Origin: Marinitenerispora sediminis
GTDB lineage: Bacteria; Actinomycetota; Actinomycetes; Streptosporangiales; Streptosporangiaceae
DNA: 33,692 nucleotides
Direction: 5' to 3'
NCBI RefSeq assembly: GCF_003336425.1
Contig: NZ_QEIO01000054.1
Location: 1-33,692, forward strand
Part shown: piece after piece, positions 29,932-33,692 of the stretch
Layout: each line of letters begins with the position of its first letter
Position numbering within the stretch: the stretch's first letter is position 1
Position numbers and translations under genes: made by a program
Notes under the pieces: model-generated
What the model was told of the DNA's origin: nothing
Database searches by the model: none
Seen by the model: only the letters and a program-made list of their open reading frames with translations

Positions 29932-31365
29932 GTGGTTCGTCGATATCGCCCCCGGGTGTCGTGGAGGGCGGCCGCGCTGTCACTGCTGACCGCGGCCGCC
30001 CTCACACTGTCCGGGCTCCCCGCAGCGGCCCAGACCGAGTCCCCGGACATCCGCGAGCGGCTCGAAGCGATCCCCGGCCTGACCGTCGTGGAGGAGCGGG
30101 CGACCGAGCCCGGTTTCCGCTACTTCGTGCTCAGCTACCGGCAGCCCGCCGACCACACGCGCCCGTGGCGCGGCGCCTTCGAGCAGCGCCTGACCCTGCT
30201 GCACCGCGGCTTCGACCGGCCCACCGTGCTGCAGACCAGCGGCTACAACGTCCGCACCACCCCGGCGCGCTCCGAGCCGACCCGGCTGGTCGACGGCAAC
30301 CAGGTCTCCACCGAGCAGCGCTTCTTCACCCCGTCCCGGCCGGAGCCCGCGGACTGGGACCTGCTCACCATCCGGCAGGCCGCCGCCGACCACCACCGCA
30401 TCATCCGGGCCCTCGACGACATCTACCGGGGCGCGTGGCTGTCCACCGGCGGTTCCAAGGGCGGGATGACCTCGGTCTACCACCGCCGCTTCTACCCCGG
30501 CGACCTCGACGGCACCATCGCCTACGTGGCGCCGCACGACGTCGTCGACGACGAGGACTCCGCCTACCTGGAGTTCTTCGAGACCGTCGGCGACGATCCG
30601 AGCTGCCAGGCCACCCTCGCCGACCTGCAGCGCGAGTCGCTGGAGCGGCGCGCCGAACTCGTCGCCTACTACGAGCAGCGCGCGCGGGAGGAGGGCTGGA
30701 CCTTCGACACCACCATCGGCAGTGCCGACGCGGCCTTCGAGATGCTCGTCCTCGACACGGCGTGGGCCTTCTGGCAGTACCAGCCGGTGGACCGCTGCGC
30801 CGACGTGCCGGCCACCGACGCCGACACCGCCGACATCGCCGCGTTCCTCGACGAGGTGTCGGGGTTCGACTTCTACACCGACCAGGGCACCGAGCCCTAC
30901 ATCCCGTACTACTACCAGGCGTCCACCCAGCTCGGCACCCCCAGCGTGCCCACCGACCACCTCGACGGCCTGCTGCGCTACCCCGACCTCTACCAGGCGT
31001 CCAGCTACATCCCCGACGACATCGAGCTGTTCCCGTTCGACCGCCGGGCGATGCCGGACATCGACCGCTGGGTCCGCACCCGCGGCACCGAGCTGCTGTT
31101 CGTCAACGGCGAGTACGACCCGTGGGGCGCCGAGCCGTTCGACACCGGCCGCGGTGCCCAGCGGCGCGACACCCTGTCCTTTGTCGCGCCGCGAGCCAAC
31201 CACGGCGCCAACATCGCCCAGCTGACCGAGGCCGACCGCGCCGCGGCCACCGACGCCGTCCGCCGCTGGGCGGGTGTCGCCGACGAGGTGCGGACGCTGC
31301 GCGGCAGCGAGTACATCCCGGCCCTCGACGACGTCCCCGAGGAGACGGAGCGCCGGCCGCTGTGA
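29932..31365 (+). CDS. Secreted S37-family prolyl/tripeptidyl aminopeptidase
   Basis: A 477-residue serine peptidase of MEROPS family S37 (PS-10 type), known from Streptomyces as mycelium-associated tripeptidyl aminopeptidases that release tripeptides after proline. A signal peptide spans the first 33 or so residues (VVRRYRPRVSWRAAALSLLT, then AAALTLSGLPAAAQ) with likely cleavage at AAA-Q. The nucleophile serine is in STGGSKGGMTS, the aspartate in NGEYDPWGAEPF and the histidine in PRANHGANI. GTG 29932 was chosen because GGAGGT lies six bases upstream; the longer frame to 29884 would displace the signal peptide. It probably acts in extracellular protein digestion. Tandem hairpins follow the stop. 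Confidence 0.9.
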   Translation: MVRRYRPRVSWRAAALSLLTAAALTLSGLPAAAQTESPDIRERLEAIPGLTVVEERATEPGFRYFVLSYRQPADHTRPWRGAFEQRLTLLHRGFDRPTVLQTSGYNVRTTPARSEPTRLVDGNQVSTEQRFFTPSRPEPADWDLLTIRQAAADHHRIIRALDDIYRGAWLSTGGSKGGMTSVYHRRFYPGDLDGTIAYVAPHDVVDDEDSAYLEFFETVGDDPSCQATLADLQRESLERRAELVAYYEQRAREEGWTFDTTIGSADAAFEMLVLDTAWAFWQYQPVDRCADVPATDADTADIAAFLDEVSGFDFYTDQGTEPYIPYYYQASTQLGTPSVPTDHLDGLLRYPDLYQASSYIPDDIELFPFDRRAMPDIDRWVRTRGTELLFVNGEYDPWGAEPFDTGRGAQRRDTLSFVAPRANHGANIAQLTEADRAAATDAVRRWAGVADEVRTLRGSEYIPALDDVPEETERRPL

Positions 31366-31390
31366 CCCGGTGACACAACGGGCAACCGGA

Positions 31391-31463
31391 CGGCGGCCCG
31401 GGGCCGAGGCGTAGGCGCCCCGGGCCGCCGCCGCGCCCGCCGGAGCCGGAGAGGCTCCGGCGG
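31391..31463 (+). terminator. Tandem terminator-like hairpins after the peptidase
   Basis: A 14-bp perfect stem pairs 31391-31404 with 31417-31430 (12-base loop). A second, 11-bp stem pairs 31437-31447 with 31453-31463 (GGAGA loop). No T-tract follows either. Confidence 0.7.
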
Positions 31464-31526
31464 CCCGCGGCCGGCCGTGCCGGCCTCCGCTCATCCGAAC
31501 CCGACCACCGAAAGGCGCCGCAGCAC

Positions 31527-32081
31527 GTGACTGCCACCACCGTCGAATACGAGGCGAAGATCCTCGACGTCGACCCCGACGCCGTCGCCGCCCGGATCCT
31601 GCGAGCGGGCGGCACCGAACTCGGCACGTCGCTGCAGCGCCGCTACGTCTACGACATCGAGCCCGGGGACACCTCGCGGTGGATCCGGCTGCGCGACACC
31701 GGGAGCGAGGTGACCCTCACCGTCAAGGAGATCGACTCCGACGAGATCGGCGGTACCCGGGAAACGGAGATCGCGGTCTCCGACCTGGAGACCGCCAACG
31801 TCCTCCTCGGCAAGCTCGGCTACTCCCCGAAGGGGTACCAGGAGAACGTACGGCGCAGCTTCGTCCTCGCAGGAGCCCGGGTCGAGATAGACGCCTGGCC
31901 CCTGATCCCGCCCTACGTGGAGATCGAAGCCGTGAGCCGAGCGGACGTCCTGCGCGTCGCGGAGCTGCTGGGCTACGGCGAGCAGCACCTCACCGGCGAG
32001 AACACCGTGAAGGTCTACGCGCGCCACGGAATCGACCTCGCGGCCATCCCCGACCTGCGCTTCCCCGCCCAGGACTCGTGA
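31527..32081 (+). CDS. CYTH-domain protein (class IV adenylate cyclase-like)
   Basis: A 184-residue CYTH/triphosphate tunnel protein. The signature ExExK is EYEAK at residues 7-11. Acidic and basic residues lining the tunnel follow in SRWIRLRDTG, VTLTVKEID and TRETEIAVSD, then VEIDAWPLIPPYVEIEA. Members cleave triphosphate compounds or, in the CyaB group, make cAMP; the exact reaction cannot be told by eye. GTG 31527 follows GAAAGG at rather long spacing (11 bases). The gene stands alone, convergent with the MFS transporter. Confidence 0.87.
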   Translation: MTATTVEYEAKILDVDPDAVAARILRAGGTELGTSLQRRYVYDIEPGDTSRWIRLRDTGSEVTLTVKEIDSDEIGGTRETEIAVSDLETANVLLGKLGYSPKGYQENVRRSFVLAGARVEIDAWPLIPPYVEIEAVSRADVLRVAELLGYGEQHLTGENTVKVYARHGIDLAAIPDLRFPAQDS

Positions 32082-32186
32082 GCCGTTCCGCCGGTCCGCG
32101 CCGGGTCGGCGGGTCGGCCGGGCCCCGGACGCGCGCCGCACCGGCGCGGCCTCGGCGCCCGCCCGGCGGACGCCGCACGGGCCCGG

Positions 32187-32230
32187 GCAGGGGGTCCGGC
32201 GGCCAGCACACCGGTCGCCGGACCCCCTGC
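32187..32230. terminator. Bidirectional terminator-like hairpin, 15-bp perfect stem
   Basis: GCAGGGGGTCCGGCG (32187-32201) is the exact reverse complement of 32216-32230, with a 14-base loop. It lies between the convergent CYTH and MFS genes. Confidence 0.8.
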
Positions 32231-32232
32231 GG

Positions 32233-33603
32233 TCACACCCGCTCGGGCACGTCGTTGCCCGCGTCGCGGATCGCCGCCGGGATGTTCACGGCGCACAGGA
32301 CGGCGAAGCCGACGACGAAGAAGGCGATGAGCGACAGGATCGCCAGCCGGTAGTCGCCGCCGGTGGCGTCCAGGGCGATGCCGATGGTGAGCGCGCCCAG
32401 GAACGCCGACCCCTTGTCGCTGATCTCGTAGAGGCCGAAGTACTCCGCCTCCCTGCCGCGCGGTATGAGCTGGGAGAACAGCGAGCGCGAGAGCGCCTGC
32501 GTGCCGCCCAGCACGATCGCGATGCAGAACGCCAGCGCGAAGAACTGCCCCGCCGCACCCGTCTGCAGCAGTGGGGCCGCCCCCACCACGAGCGCCCACA
32601 CCACGAGGCTGGCCAGAATGGTGCGCTTCGTGCCGAACCGCCGGGCGAGTGCCCCCAGCAGCAGCGCCCCGCCGAAGGCGACGAACTGCACCATGAGGAT
32701 CGCGCCGATCTGCACCTCCTGCCCCAGGCCGAGTGCCTGGTCGGCGAAGGTCGCCGCGAAGGCGATCACCGTCTGCACGCCGTCGTTGAACGCCACGTAG
32801 GCCAGCAGGAACAGCAGGGTGCGCGGATAGCGGCGCAGGCCGCGCAGCGTGCTCCAGAGCTGCCCGAAGCTGGCCAGCGCCACGCGGGTACCGGGCACCC
32901 CCGGGCGGCCCGGGCCGGCCGCGGGCGGACGGCGGCGGTCGCGCAGCCGGGCCAGCGGGACCAGGGCGAACAGCGCCCACCACACCCCCGCCGACGCCAT
33001 GGAGATCCGCACCGCGTGGTCCTCGGCGAGCCCGAAGGACTCGTGCGACAGGTACAGCGCCAGGTGCACGGCGAGCAGCAGCGCGCCGCCCAGGTAGCCG
33101 GCCGCCCAGCCGCGCGCGGAGACCCCGTCGCGCTCCCGGGGTGTCGAGATCTCGGGCAGGAAGGCGTTGTAGACGACGACGGAGGCGCCGAAGGCGAGGT
33201 TGGCGAGCACGAACAGCGCCGCGCCGAGCAGGTAGCCGGTGCCCTGCACGAAGTACAGGCCCATAGTGGCGAACGCGCCGACGTAGGCGAAGGCGCCCAT
33301 CAGGGCGCGCTTGCGCCCGGTGTGGTCGGCGATGGCGCCGATCGCGGGCAGCAGCACCAGCTGCAGCAGCACCGACAGGGACGTGGCGTAGGGGTAGAGC
33401 GCCTCGGGGCGCATCGCCCAGCCCAGCACGTCCAGCTCCCCGGTGCCGCTCTCCCGGGCCGCCCGCTCGGCGACCGAGGTGAGATAGGGGCCGAGGAAGA
33501 CCGTGATGACGGAGGTGGAGAAGACGGAGTTCGCCCAGTCGTAGACGTACCAGGCGCGCTGCTCGCGGCGGCGGACCGCGGGTTCGGACGCCGGTGTGGA
33601 CCA
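32233..33603 (-). CDS. UMF1/Atg22-like MFS transporter, start codon missing
   Basis: A membrane transporter of the UMF1 (Atg22-like) branch of the major facilitator superfamily. The conserved N-terminus is readable from about 33570: RREQRAWYVYDWANSVFSTS, then VITVFLGPYL. About twelve hydrophobic segments follow, with the MFS loop GAIADHTGRKRALMG. The C-terminal half holds the FGTKRTILASLVVWALVVG segment. The frame is open back to a TGA at 33604-33606, with no ATG, GTG or TTG before GTG 33429, which would remove the first helix. The sequence just upstream instead encodes, on the other strand, the end of an unrelated protein. The gene therefore seems cut at its 5' end by a rearrangement or an assembly join. 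Substrate unknown. Confidence 0.85.
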   Translation of the reverse strand, partial: WSTPASEPAVRRREQRAWYVYDWANSVFSTSVITVFLGPYLTSVAERAARESGTGELDVLGWAMRPEALYPYATSLSVLLQLVLLPAIGAIADHTGRKRALMGAFAYVGAFATMGLYFVQGTGYLLGAALFVLANLAFGASVVVYNAFLPEISTPRERDGVSARGWAAGYLGGALLLAVHLALYLSHESFGLAEDHAVRISMASAGVWWALFALVPLARLRDRRRPPAAGPGRPGVPGTRVALASFGQLWSTLRGLRRYPRTLLFLLAYVAFNDGVQTVIAFAATFADQALGLGQEVQIGAILMVQFVAFGGALLLGALARRFGTKRTILASLVVWALVVGAAPLLQTGAAGQFFALAFCIAIVLGGTQALSRSLFSQLIPRGREAEYFGLYEISDKGSAFLGALTIGIALDATGGDYRLAILSLIAFFVVGFAVLCAVNIPAAIRDAGNDVPERV

Positions 33604-33692
33604 TCAACGAGCCGGCGCTGATGCGCCGGCTGCTCGATGCCGGGGTCGACGGCATCGTCAGCGACAACGTGGTGGGGCTGCGGCAGGTACTC
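33594..33692 (+). pseudogene. 3' fragment of a glycerophosphodiester phosphodiesterase
   Basis: The last 99 bases encode VWTINEPALMRRLLDAGVDG and then IVSDNVVGLRQVL. This is the conserved C-terminus of GDPD enzymes, where the equivalent is VWTVNDP...GVDGIITD. The frame is open to the window end. The rest of the gene is absent to the left, where the MFS N-terminus lies on the opposite strand. The boundary is near 33590-33600. It may be an inverted duplicate, a rearrangement or an assembly artefact. Confidence 0.75.

Noticed and set aside
33016-33621. Plus-strand ORF opposite the MFS gene
   Set aside because: It is a shadow of the transporter coding sequence with no recognisable motif.

Overview
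The window is very GC-rich actinomycete chromosomal DNA. GTG and TTG starts, a SigB/SigF-type sigma factor, an HATPase/XRE(DUF5753)/DUF397 trio, a two-domain glycogen-debranching enzyme, TreY, an S37 peptidase and sugar permeases with no local ATPase all fit Actinomycetia, perhaps a Nocardiopsaceae or Streptomyces-like genome. The exact genus cannot be read from the sequence. No tRNA, rRNA or CRISPR array was seen.

Layout. 0-7.2 kb: a stress-type sigma factor (minus strand), then two translationally coupled paralogous family-2 glycosyltransferases, a zinc alcohol/formaldehyde-type dehydrogenase, a short-chain dehydrogenase, and a CorA magnesium transporter preceded by a leader that encodes a ten-residue peptide. 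7.2-14.4 kb: a methyltransferase, an orphan PstS lipoprotein, an MHYT membrane sensor, TreY (maltooligosyltrehalose synthase), type II 3-dehydroquinase (AroQ) and a small flavin/F420-type oxidoreductase. 14.5-21.0 kb: a carbohydrate-uptake unit, lacI-type regulator > binding protein > two permeases, divergent from a glycogen-debranching-type glycosidase. Two similar operators lie 41 bp apart in the shared promoter region. With TreY nearby, this suggests alpha-glucan or maltodextrin use, but the substrate is inferred.

21.1-25.3 kb looks like an accessory island with visibly more A/T in several genes. It holds an anti-sigma-type ATPase, an XRE/DUF5753 regulator with its DUF397 partner, an RlmA-type 23S rRNA methyltransferase, and then the most interesting locus: the C-terminal half of a GrrM/OscB-like radical SAM/SPASM maturase (N-terminal half missing and one frameshift), a small precursor-like peptide with two FDN...WDN repeats, and an overlapping pentapeptide-repeat protein. 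I read this as a decayed cyclophane-type (triceptide) RiPP locus. Its precursor motifs are preserved, and the pentapeptide protein may have been an immunity factor.

25.3-33.7 kb: an HxlR regulator divergent from a QorB-like quinone reductase, a threonine-synthase-like enzyme, a maleylpyruvate-isomerase/DinB-type protein with a leaderless promoter, a transposase relic, a secreted S37 tripeptidyl aminopeptidase, a CYTH-domain protein and a UMF1/Atg22-like MFS transporter. The transporter frame has no start codon. It runs directly into the inverted 3' end of a glycerophosphodiester phosphodiesterase at the right edge, so that edge is either a real rearrangement or an assembly chimera.

Convergent gene pairs are usually separated by long, perfect GC-rich hairpins with no T-tract. 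Three genes (hxlR, the maleylpyruvate-isomerase-like gene and probably rlmA) appear to be transcribed leaderless or nearly so.
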